Shown here: piece by piece, positions 16,530-24,101 of the stretch
How the letters are laid out: every line of letters starts with the position of its first letter
How positions within the stretch are numbered: position 1 is the stretch's first letter
From: Flavobacteriaceae bacterium S0862
GTDB lineage: Bacteria > Bacteroidota > Bacteroidia > Flavobacteriales > Flavobacteriaceae
Direction: 5' to 3'
Assembly: GCA_023015825.1 (NCBI GenBank)
Contig: JALKAW010000005.1
Span: 238,584-302,583, forward strand
Length of the DNA stretch: 64,000 nt
Notes under the pieces: model-generated
Databases searched by the model: none
Seen by the model: the letters and a program-made list of their open reading frames with translations, nothing else
What the model was told of the DNA's origin: nothing
Translations under genes and position numbers: made by a program

Positions 16530-19106
16530 ATGAAGCAAATATGTTTAGGGCTTTTAGCCCTTTTTTTGGTAGCATGTAATAATAATGATAAAGTTACCGA
16601 ATCTGCTTTATTAGCTAAAGGTATATCGTTGGATTTAGCAGAATTTAGAGCAGAGCAACTTTCAAATATCGAGTATCATTTAATCTTTGATATTCCAGAA
16701 TCGTTAGATGCACCTGTAGTTTCCAATTTAAAACTGGAAACTACCATTCAAAATTTAGAACAACCACTTATTTTAGATTTCAACGCAGACAAGTCCTTGC
16801 TTTTAAGCGTTAATGCCAATGGAAGTAATATTGATATTAAGCATGAAAATGAGCATTTAATAATTGATACTACTTACTTAAAACAAGGTGAAAACACCAT
16901 TGAAGTTGCTTTTAATGCTGGCGAATTATCTCTAAACAGAAATAAGGAATATTTATATACTTTACTCGTGCCAGATAGAGCAAGTACATTGTTTCCATGT
17001 TTTGATCAACCAGATTTAAAAGCAGTTTATCATTTAAGCATTTCAGCACCTAAAGAGTGGAACGTATTATGTGGTGCATTATTAAAAGACACTATTGAAG
17101 AAGAAAATAAAACAAAGCACATATATAACCCTACCGATAAAATGAGCACCTATTTATTTTCGTTTGTTACAGGTGCTTTTGAGACGACTCAAAAAACTAT
17201 AGATGATTTTAAAATGAATCTGTTATATCGAGAAACCGATTCGGCAAAAGTTACTGCAAGCATTCCAGAAATCTTTAGACTACATTATGAAGCAGTTAGG
17301 TTTTTAGAAGATTATACCGATTATAAATTTCCGTTTCAAAAATTAGATTTTGCAACAATCCCAGGGTTTCAATATGGAGGTATGGAGCATGTAGGCGCTA
17401 TTCAATATAGAGAATCTACGTTGTTTTTAGATGAAACTGCCACAAAAAGTTCAGAGTTAGGTAGAGGAAAATTGATAGCCCACGAGGTTTCTCACATGTG
17501 GTTTGGAGATTTAGTGACCATGAAATGGTTTAACGATGTTTGGATGAAAGAAGTATTTGCCAACTTTATGGCAGATAAAATTGCCAATCCTAGTTTTCCG
17601 GAGTTTAACCACGACTTACAATTTGTGTTGTCGCATTATTCTAGTGCATACGCTGAAGATCGTACAAAAGGTGCTACACCTATCCGTCAACATTTAGATA
17701 ATTTGAAAAACGCAGGTTCTTTATATGGAAACATTATTTACAACAAAGCACCAATTATGATGCGTCAATTAGAAGCCACTATGGGAAAGCAAGCCTTTCA
17801 AGAAGGTATACAAGAGTATATAAAGACGTATGCTAATGGTAATGCCGATTGGAATGAATTAGTGTCTATTCTTGATAAGAAAACAGATATTGATATGAAA
17901 GCTTGGAGTGATGTTTGGGTAAATCAATCTGGAAGACCAATAATCACTGATAATGTAACCTATGATTCAAATAATACAATTTCTAAATTTAAAATAGTTC
18001 AAAAAGCAGAGAATAAAAGTGACAAAATATGGCCGCAACAATTTGAAATCGGACTCGTGTATACAGATTCTATACACGTGATAAACGTGGGAATGCAAAA
18101 ACAAGATATTATTGTTGAAGAAGCCATTGGGTTGCCAAAACCGCTTAATATTATTTATAATTTCAATGGCTTTGGATATGGTGTTTTTCCTGTTCAGCAA
18201 GAAAATCTGGATGCCTTTTTAAATCTTGAAGATCAAGTTGCAAGAGGATATGCTTACATAAACTTATTTGAAAAAACATTAAATAATGATGTGTCACCTA
18301 TAGTAGCTTTTAATCTATTCAAGCGTGCTATTTTAGAAGAACAAGAAGAAGTGCTAGTTCGATTGGTTTCAGGAAAATTGCAAAGTATATTCTGGACATA
18401 TTTAACTCAAAGACAACGAGAGGGTGTTCAAGAAACATTAGAAACGGATATAAGCTCACGCCTAGAAGGAACGGAATCATCTGGAATAAAAAAATCACTT
18501 TTTGGACTGTATAGGTCGATAGCTTATTCAAATAAAGGGCAAGACTTTTTATATACTATTTGGAATAAAACTAAAACCATTTCTAATTTAAAATTAAATA
18601 AAGATGATTATACTAATTTAGCTTCAACATTAGCCTTATATAACCATCCAGAAACACAAAATATTTTAAAAACTGCTAAAGCAGAAATTACCAACCAAGA
18701 TAAACTAGAGAGGTTTCAATTTTTATTGCCATCCTTATCAAATAATGAAGCAACTCGAGATAATTTATTCGAATCGTTTAAAGATACTGATAACAGAGCA
18801 AAAGAGTCTTGGGTGTTAAGAGCCTTGGGTAATATTCACCATCCATTACGTCAAGCAAGTAGTCAAAAACATTTAAAGACGAGTTTGGAGTTGTTAGAGG
18901 AAATTCAACTAACAGGAGATATATTTTTTCCAAAAAGATGGCTTAGTAGTACCATAGGTAGATATAATTCAGCGTATGCAAAAGAAGTTATTGAAACCTT
19001 TTTAAATGAAAACCCTGATTTTAGTCCTATATTAAAAAACAAATTGCTTCAAACAGCAGATCCAATTTTTAGAGCACAAACTATTTTTGAAAGCACCAAA
19101 GAATAA
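16530..19106 (+). CDS. M1-family zinc aminopeptidase, lipoprotein
   Basis: An 858-aa peptidase with a lipoprotein signal (LLALFLVAC, Cys near residue 16), so it is probably anchored in the cell envelope. The gluzincin site HEVSHMWFGDLVTMKWFNDV (about residues 317-336) gives HExxH plus the downstream Glu ligand in WMKE. QYGGMEHVGA is the exopeptidase GxMEN-like motif (with H in the last position). The long C-terminal half is the helical ERAP1-like domain. It removes N-terminal residues from peptides, presumably for nutrition. The following gene overlaps its stop codon by one base. Confidence 0.92.
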   Translation: MKQICLGLLALFLVACNNNDKVTESALLAKGISLDLAEFRAEQLSNIEYHLIFDIPESLDAPVVSNLKLETTIQNLEQPLILDFNADKSLLLSVNANGSNIDIKHENEHLIIDTTYLKQGENTIEVAFNAGELSLNRNKEYLYTLLVPDRASTLFPCFDQPDLKAVYHLSISAPKEWNVLCGALLKDTIEEENKTKHIYNPTDKMSTYLFSFVTGAFETTQKTIDDFKMNLLYRETDSAKVTASIPEIFRLHYEAVRFLEDYTDYKFPFQKLDFATIPGFQYGGMEHVGAIQYRESTLFLDETATKSSELGRGKLIAHEVSHMWFGDLVTMKWFNDVWMKEVFANFMADKIANPSFPEFNHDLQFVLSHYSSAYAEDRTKGATPIRQHLDNLKNAGSLYGNIIYNKAPIMMRQLEATMGKQAFQEGIQEYIKTYANGNADWNELVSILDKKTDIDMKAWSDVWVNQSGRPIITDNVTYDSNNTISKFKIVQKAENKSDKIWPQQFEIGLVYTDSIHVINVGMQKQDIIVEEAIGLPKPLNIIYNFNGFGYGVFPVQQENLDAFLNLEDQVARGYAYINLFEKTLNNDVSPIVAFNLFKRAILEEQEEVLVRLVSGKLQSIFWTYLTQRQREGVQETLETDISSRLEGTESSGIKKSLFGLYRSIAYSNKGQDFLYTIWNKTKTISNLKLNKDDYTNLASTLALYNHPETQNILKTAKAEITNQDKLERFQFLLPSLSNNEATRDNLFESFKDTDNRAKESWVLRALGNIHHPLRQASSQKHLKTSLELLEEIQLTGDIFFPKRWLSSTIGRYNSAYAKEVIETFLNENPDFSPILKNKLLQTADPIFRAQTIFESTKE

Positions 19107-20035
19107 TGAATTTAAGAGACGAAGTAAATAAAACATCAGGGTTTAAAAACCTTGAATTATTAGCAAAAGAAGTGGTTGAAGGCTTTATTGCAGGGATGCA
19201 TAAAAGCCCGTTTCATGGGTTTTCTGCGGAATTTGCTGAACATAAAATATACAATCGTGGTGAAAGTACACGTCATATAGATTGGAAATTATTTGCAAAA
19301 ACAGACAAGCTTTTCACAAAACGTTATGATGAAGAAACAAATTTACGATGTCATATTATAGTCGATAATAGTAGCTCAATGCACTATCCTGAGCTAAAGC
19401 AATTTTCAATCGATTCGTTAAATAAAATTGGTTTTTCAGCCTTAGCCGCTGCATCAATCATGCACATTTTAAAAAAGCAGCGAGATGCTGTTGGGCTAAG
19501 TATTTATAGTGATGAGTATGATTATTATTCGCCTGAAAAAGGTAGTGAGCGTCATCATAGAATGCTGTTAGATCAGTTAGCCAATATGGTAGTTTCAAAA
19601 TCTGTTCAAAGAACGACTAATACTTACGAATACCTTCATCAAATAGCAGAAAAAATTCATAGGCGTTCGCTGATATTTTTGTTTACCGATATGTTTCAAG
19701 ATGGTATTGATGAGGTGAAGCTTTTTGATGCCTTAAGGCATTTAAAGTATAATAAGCATGAAGTTATTTTGTTTCACGTGATGGATAAAGAAAAGGAATT
19801 TAATTTTGATTTTGATAATGCGCCTAAACGCTTTGTAGATGTAGAAACAGGTGAACATATAGATTTATATGCCGAAAACATCAAAGAGAACTATGAAAAA
19901 GCAGTTGCAAACTATTTCGAGACTATTAAATTAAAGTGTGGGCAATATCAAATAAAATACGTTGAGGCTGATATAAATGAGAGTTTCAATAAAATACTCA
20001 CTACCTATATGTTAGAACGACAAAAATTTGTTTAG
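19106..20035 (+). CDS. DUF58 (vWA-like) protein
   Basis: A 309-aa protein with the DUF58 signature GESTRHIDWKLFAKTDKLFTK (about residues 51-71), followed by a von Willebrand factor A-like fold with the MIDAS-type DNSSSMHY. Proteins of this kind usually sit beside MoxR ATPases and membrane vWA proteins, but no MoxR gene is adjacent here. It overlaps the aminopeptidase stop by one base (TAATG), so the two are translationally coupled. The functional link to the peptidase is unclear. Confidence 0.88.
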   Translation: MNLRDEVNKTSGFKNLELLAKEVVEGFIAGMHKSPFHGFSAEFAEHKIYNRGESTRHIDWKLFAKTDKLFTKRYDEETNLRCHIIVDNSSSMHYPELKQFSIDSLNKIGFSALAAASIMHILKKQRDAVGLSIYSDEYDYYSPEKGSERHHRMLLDQLANMVVSKSVQRTTNTYEYLHQIAEKIHRRSLIFLFTDMFQDGIDEVKLFDALRHLKYNKHEVILFHVMDKEKEFNFDFDNAPKRFVDVETGEHIDLYAENIKENYEKAVANYFETIKLKCGQYQIKYVEADINESFNKILTTYMLERQKFV

Positions 20036-20066
20036 GTCGATTTTATTGAAAAATTATTAAAAAACA

Positions 20067-20097
20067 TTTGTGTTATAAAAAATGCAATGTATATTTG
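20067..20097 (+). promoter_or_regulatory. Promoter of tRNA-Asp
   Basis: TTTG at 20067-20070 and TATATTTG at 20090-20097, separated by 19 bases, fit the Bacteroidota -33/-7 consensus. The tRNA begins 18 bases beyond the -7 box. Confidence 0.7.
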
Positions 20098-20115
20098 CAA
20101 CCGCAATAATGCAAC

Positions 20116-20189
20116 GGTTTGGTAGTTCAGTTGGTTAGAATACCTGCCTGTCACGCAGGGGGTCGCGGGTTCGAGTCCCGTCCAGACCG
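20116..20189 (+). tRNA. tRNA-Asp (anticodon GTC)
   Basis: A 74-nt tRNA. The acceptor stem GGTTTGG/CCAGACC has one G-U pair. The D arm is GTTCAGTTGGTTAGAAT, the anticodon arm CCTGCCTGTCACGCAGG has GTC in the loop, and the T arm is GCGGGTTCGAGTCCCGT. CCA is not encoded. The 3' end of this gene is the integration site of the downstream island: its last 22 bases are the start of the 164-bp repeat, and the tRNA is kept intact on this side. Confidence 0.96.
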
Positions 20190-20199
20190 CAAGATTGCT

Positions 20200-20230
20200 A
20201 AAAGCCTTAACCTAGTTGAGGCTTTTTTTA
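20200..20230 (+). terminator. Intrinsic terminator after tRNA-Asp
   Basis: Stem arms AAAGCCTTAAC and GTTGAGGCTTT (one G-U pair) with loop CTA, followed by a T tract. It lies inside the duplicated att sequence, so a second copy is present at the right end at about 58707-58737. Confidence 0.8.
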
Positions 20231-20253
20231 AGCAATTAAAAGAAGTTGTGTTG

Positions 20254-20326
20254 TGACACAGAAATGTGTCAAGTAGTCTGGAAACAGACCTTTGAGAAGC
20301 TTTTCCTTTATTGGAGAGGCTTTTTT
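20254..20326 (+). ncRNA. Three tandem hairpins ending in a T tract (candidate structured RNA)
   Basis: Three hairpins stand in a row: TGACACA-GAAA-TGTGTCA (20254-20271), GTCTG-GAAA-CAGAC (20276-20289), and AAGCTTTTCC/GGAGAGGCTT (about 20297-20322, with G-U pairs) followed by TTTT. The first two are capped by GAAA, a stable GNRA tetraloop, and the last looks like an intrinsic terminator. No reading frame here looks real. It could be a small RNA or the structured 3' end of a longer transcript. An identical copy sits in the right repeat at 58761-58833. Confidence 0.45.
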
Positions 20327-20377
20327 GTTTTAGAGAGGTTTCTTTTTCTTTATAGAAGATTGGGATGTTTTTTTTGT

Positions 20378-20398
20378 TTTTGTACGATATTTGTACGG
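20378..20398 (+). repeat. Left-end direct repeats TTTGTACGR, candidate integrase arm sites
   Basis: TTTTGTACGA (20378-20387) and ATTTGTACGG (20389-20398) repeat with an 11-bp period. The same pair occurs near the right end (58524-58544), as expected for arm-type sites of a tyrosine integrase. The rest of the stretch to 20747 holds no gene I can support. Confidence 0.55.
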
Positions 20399-20747
20399 TC
20401 AATTCATTTGTTAGCTATTTCTTTACTACGCACTTTGCTGAATAACGGATGACAAATATGATGGCAAATGCTCTATTACTAAATAGTTTGATACTCTAGA
20501 CATTCTCTTTTAAAGTCTAATATAGATTAAAATCTATATATAATAAAAAAGTGACTAGAGGCTCCATTAGGAGTCTTCAAGAGAGATAAAATCTCAAAAG
20601 CTTTGCTTTAATTTTAAAATATGTTAACCCACCCATCAATATTAAGTTGATTTTTCCATTGCATAAAAAGGAGTGTATTTATATATAGACCCTAAACTGT
20701 GGGCCTCTAAAAAAAATAATTTTTTAAAGTAATTAAATACGTTGTTT

Positions 20748-21287
20748 TTAGAATCCGATTAACGGATATAATATTTCAGGAATCCCTGTATTAGTATGTG
20801 AGGCAGAATAAATAATTTTATTCTTAAAGTCTCTGACTATTATAGTTGTATTTATATCATCATTTCCTGAGCCACCTTGTCTTGTGTAATATAAATAAAG
20901 CCAGTCAGGATTTTTTTCATTTTTTAGAAACAAGGGGTTTTTTTTTCACTTTTTCTTATCAAATTCGATTGGGTTAACTATGGTCAAAGGAGAACTTAAT
21001 AATCTATCCGCATAAAGATTGTAATTAGATTTGCTCCTCCTATTTAGTGAATTAATGTCAACCAAGGCTAAATGAGTATAATTATTTAAATCTACTTCAA
21101 TAGACACTTTTATATCAGTCTTTTCAGGTGAAAGAACTAAAGGTCTTTGTGTGACATTTGTGGATTGTACTTTAACTGATGTCGCCTGTGCCTGTGCTTG
21201 TTTTTGCCCTTGAACTACCTGACCTATTATTGAACTAGGAAAAGAAGCTAACAAGGCTAATAAAAAAATAAAAAGTGATTTTTTCAT
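20748..21287 (-). pseudogene. Secreted protein of unknown function interrupted by one in-frame TGA
   Basis: The upstream part (start at 21287, 113 aa) begins with a signal peptide (KKSLFIFLLALLASFPSSIIG) and ends ...PIEFDKKK followed by TGA at 20946-20948. The same frame stays open beyond it, reading KKNPLFLKNEKNPDWLYLYY to a stop at 20748, a further ~65 residues. The simplest reading is a single nonsense mutation in a ~180-aa exported protein, next to a long A-run where sequencing or slippage errors are also possible. No family was recognised. It is the leftmost gene of the island. Confidence 0.6.
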
Positions 21288-21358
21288 AATAAATAAAATT
21301 TAAATTGTTAAAGTATAAATATTCTTAGGGAATGTATCCTTATGCTCATTAATATACT

Positions 21359-21372
21359 ATGATATAAGTCAT
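21359..21372. promoter_or_regulatory. Palindrome ATGATATAAGTCAT, shared with 28412-28425
   Basis: A near-perfect palindrome 72 bases upstream of the secreted-protein gene. A copy with one change (ATGACATAAGTCAT) lies 130 bases upstream of the Dnd-like operon. Both precede minus-strand units, suggesting a shared operator. Confidence 0.35.
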
Positions 21373-21425
21373 ATAGTGATGAAATCAATTGAAGTTAAGA
21401 AGAGCATAAAGGCGTGAAAATCTTC

Positions 21426-22337
21426 CTAAACATAAACAAAGTTTTTATTGTCTAAAATGTTTTCTTCGTTAAGTCGATATGCAACAAGTTTTCCTTGTTT
21501 TGCAACGCTATAATCTAGGCAGCAAATGTTGTCTTTGTAGATGGAGGGTTGACCTTTTAACCAATAATGTCCAAAAAACACTTTCTTATCATTACTATGA
21601 TAAAAGTTAAGGGATTTTAAATCGGATAATTTAATTGATTGCTCAGGTAATTCTTCAATAGGCAAAACGCTTATTGACTTATAGGTCATTTTAGAAGGGT
21701 CTTCCCACCATTTTATCCTTATTTCACTTCTTATGGTTTTGTCTTTATCAGCAAAAGAAAGTCCTTTGGGCATTTTCATTTCTTTACCTTTTAGAGTTTC
21801 TTCAATGGCTTCATTTAATTTTGTTCCTTTTCTTACAGATTGATGAATAAGATCATCAGTCAATCTATCGTTAACTAAGGTCTTTTTTAGATATTCAATA
21901 TTATTATTATCCCAACAGGCATGAACTGCTCTAAAGATGTCGGTCTCGTAATAAAGAGGGAGCGTTTTGAACCATTCTAAATACGCTTCATATTCCTCTT
22001 GTTTATTCTGAAACTGCTTGAGCGTTTCGTAGTGTTGAATGATATTTTTAATTAAATGCTTTCTAAGGTGTCCGCCTTCGGTTTCTTGGAAATGAAAACA
22101 TAAGGCATTGTATTCATGATTGCCCATAAGTGCAATTGCATTATCATTCTTAACCATAGACTTAACAATGGCAAGTGTTTCTCTAATTTTTGGTCCGCGG
22201 TCAATGTAGTCGCCAACAAATAATACTTTCCTGTTGGGATGCGAATAAACTCCTTTTCTTTTTTTGTAATCTAACTTAAGAAGTAATTCTTCAAGTTTGT
22301 CTGCATGTCCGTGAATGTCTCCAATAAGGTCTATCAT
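21426..22337 (-). CDS. PrpE/ApaH-like metallophosphatase
   Basis: A 303-aa phosphoesterase of the Ser/Thr phosphatase-like (PPP) superfamily. Metal-binding motifs are GDIHGH (about residues 6-11), GDYIDRGP (about 47-54) and GNHEY (about 77-81), with later His residues in VHACWD and FFGHYWLKG. Relatives include bis(5'-nucleosyl)-tetraphosphatase and PrpE-type enzymes, so the substrate may be a dinucleotide or phosphoprotein. It is the first complete gene inside the island and stands apart from the Dnd-like operon (187-base gap). Its link to the rest of the cargo is unknown. Confidence 0.82.
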   Translation of the reverse strand: MIDLIGDIHGHADKLEELLLKLDYKKRKGVYSHPNRKVLFVGDYIDRGPKIRETLAIVKSMVKNDNAIALMGNHEYNALCFHFQETEGGHLRKHLIKNIIQHYETLKQFQNKQEEYEAYLEWFKTLPLYYETDIFRAVHACWDNNNIEYLKKTLVNDRLTDDLIHQSVRKGTKLNEAIEETLKGKEMKMPKGLSFADKDKTIRSEIRIKWWEDPSKMTYKSISVLPIEELPEQSIKLSDLKSLNFYHSNDKKVFFGHYWLKGQPSIYKDNICCLDYSVAKQGKLVAYRLNEENILDNKNFVYV

Positions 22338-22523
22338 AAATTATTAGTTATCTTTTATTATATCGCAGAGCGTAATGAATATTGAAAGTTGCATGTTTGT
22401 ACGCGAGGGTTTTCCAAAGAAGTATTAGAAGTAAGCTAATGAACATTTCATATTGGTGTAGTTAACCATAGCGATGCTTTATATGTTTTGTAATAAATCG
22501 GCTATATTCCGTGGAGCATATGC

Positions 22524-24101
22524 TTATATATTTCCTTCTTTTTTAGTTTTCCACCATTGTCTTAATTCAATGATTTTCGGTTCTCCAATATTTATTAAGC
22601 CTTTTCCTGATTCTAATTTTTTGATTTCCGTTTCTAATTTGTATTTACTACTTGGTGTTCCAACATAATTACTAATTGCTTTATAATCTTTATTTTGAAC
22701 ATTCAAGCAAATTGGTAACTTAACTTGCGATGCAAAGTCAAAGTCTTTCGTTTTATAATCTTCAACTCCTTGTGAGAGCATTACAATTATAACTCCTTTC
22801 GATCTTAATAGCCTCAATAGCTCTTCAAGCGCTTTACGTGCATTTTTATTTTTTAAATATATGTGGGCTTCATCAATCACAATTACATAACGTAATGGGA
22901 AAATATGATCTTTTGGTTCACAATCATTTGTAGAACTAAAATATGTGTTAAAATAACGTAATAGCAAGAACACAACTAATTGTCTTAAAGTATCAGATAA
23001 TGCAGGCGGAAGATTAAGATATAAGCTTTTATCTAAAATATCAGTATTATCGGGACTACAATTAAAAATATTAGTAGTTAAATCTTGAATACCTGCAAAT
23101 AATGTATCTGGTCTTCTATTATTTTCATCATAATATTCTTCTAAATTTTCAAATAATTCGTTTATAGTTGGATAAGCACCATTTTTACTATCGAATAAAT
23201 CAGTAATAACATTTGTCAAAATATTTTTTTGAGCAATGCCAACGCTAGGAACAAAAGTTGCTATAGTATCAACAAATGCTTTTATACTAAAAGGTCTTTG
23301 TCTTTCATCCAAACTAATTGATAAAAAGGGATTAAATTCAATACCTCCATCATTTACAATATCGACAAATTCACATTTCGTAGCATCTAAAAATGGTTTT
23401 AATTGCTCTGGATTACCTTCGCCTTTGTAATCAAAGAAGATGAATTTTAATTCATTGTTAGTGTTTTTTGAAATTTGATATAAAATATCTTTTATTAATT
23501 GTGTTTTACCAGAACCTGCCATTCCAGCAATTGCAATATTCCTATTGTCAAACTCTCTTAAATCATTAATTCTAATTTCAACATTTTCGCCTTCTTCTGT
23601 TTTTCCTAAATCAAATGTTAAAAGGTTTTCAAATTCTTTTACATTTATGTTTTTCAAAGAAATGTTTGTTTTAGTAATATTTTTTCTCAAATCAAGGCCG
23701 TTTTTAACGACTTTTAAAAGAATATCTATGTGGTCACCTTTAGATATATTAGCGTTTTCTATTTTGGTATTCCAAGTATCTAAACCGTGATTTAAATGAA
23801 GCTTAAATAATTTAATAAACTCATCTTCAAAAGTGTTTTTGCCATAATGTTGATCTAAAATTGATTTGAAAATTACAGTATTAGAGCCACTGCCAATAAT
23901 AGTACCGAAAATGGCTTTATCATCTCTGAATTCTTTACCGTCAGAACTTGGAATAATTTCTTTTTCAATGTCAAATAATTTTCCAGACAGCAAACTGCTC
24001 GAAAACGCAATTCTTGGAACTATACCATCATTTTTAAAGTTGTATAAAGTTTTTAGTTTATACAATAGCTCATCATTTTCTTTACTTATTTTAATTCTCA
24101 T
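22524..24101 (-). CDS. DndE-like domain fused to HerA/FtsK-type ATPase
   Basis: A 525-aa protein. Residues 1-115 look like DndE, the small DNA-nick-binding subunit of the DNA phosphorothioation machinery (N-terminal RIKISKENDELLYKL, LLSGKLFD, then EFIKLFKLHLNHGLDTW). The remainder is a HerA/VirB4-like ATPase with Walker A GMAGSGKTQ (about residue 190) and Walker B YVIVIDEAH (about 402-410). In classical Dnd systems DndE is stand-alone and the HerA-like motor belongs to the restriction part; here they are one chain. It overlaps the dndD-like gene by 11 bases and is the last gene of the four-gene operon. The ATPase call is firm, the DndE call is by motif only. Confidence 0.72.
   Translation of the reverse strand: MRIKISKENDELLYKLKTLYNFKNDGIVPRIAFSSSLLSGKLFDIEKEIIPSSDGKEFRDDKAIFGTIIGSGSNTVIFKSILDQHYGKNTFEDEFIKLFKLHLNHGLDTWNTKIENANISKGDHIDILLKVVKNGLDLRKNITKTNISLKNINVKEFENLLTFDLGKTEEGENVEIRINDLREFDNRNIAIAGMAGSGKTQLIKDILYQISKNTNNELKFIFFDYKGEGNPEQLKPFLDATKCEFVDIVNDGGIEFNPFLSISLDERQRPFSIKAFVDTIATFVPSVGIAQKNILTNVITDLFDSKNGAYPTINELFENLEEYYDENNRRPDTLFAGIQDLTTNIFNCSPDNTDILDKSLYLNLPPALSDTLRQLVVFLLLRYFNTYFSSTNDCEPKDHIFPLRYVIVIDEAHIYLKNKNARKALEELLRLLRSKGVIIVMLSQGVEDYKTKDFDFASQVKLPICLNVQNKDYKAISNYVGTPSSKYKLETEIKKLESGKGLINIGEPKIIELRQWWKTKKEGNI

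Larger units (their letters stand above)
20168..20331 (+). repeat. Left attachment-site repeat (attL), 164 bp
   Basis: Bases 20168-20331 are identical, base for base by eye, to 58675-58838. The repeat starts at the T-arm GGTTCGAG of tRNA-Asp and runs 142 bases past the gene through a terminator and a set of hairpins. It is the left boundary of the island. At this end the tRNA is complete; at the other end only its 3' 22 bases are present. Confidence 0.92.

Noticed and set aside
20246..20452. Short frame starting MCCDTEMCQVVWKQTF, seen again at 58753
   Set aside because: Both copies start inside the duplicated att repeat and run through its hairpins; the shared N-terminus is only a product of the repeat.
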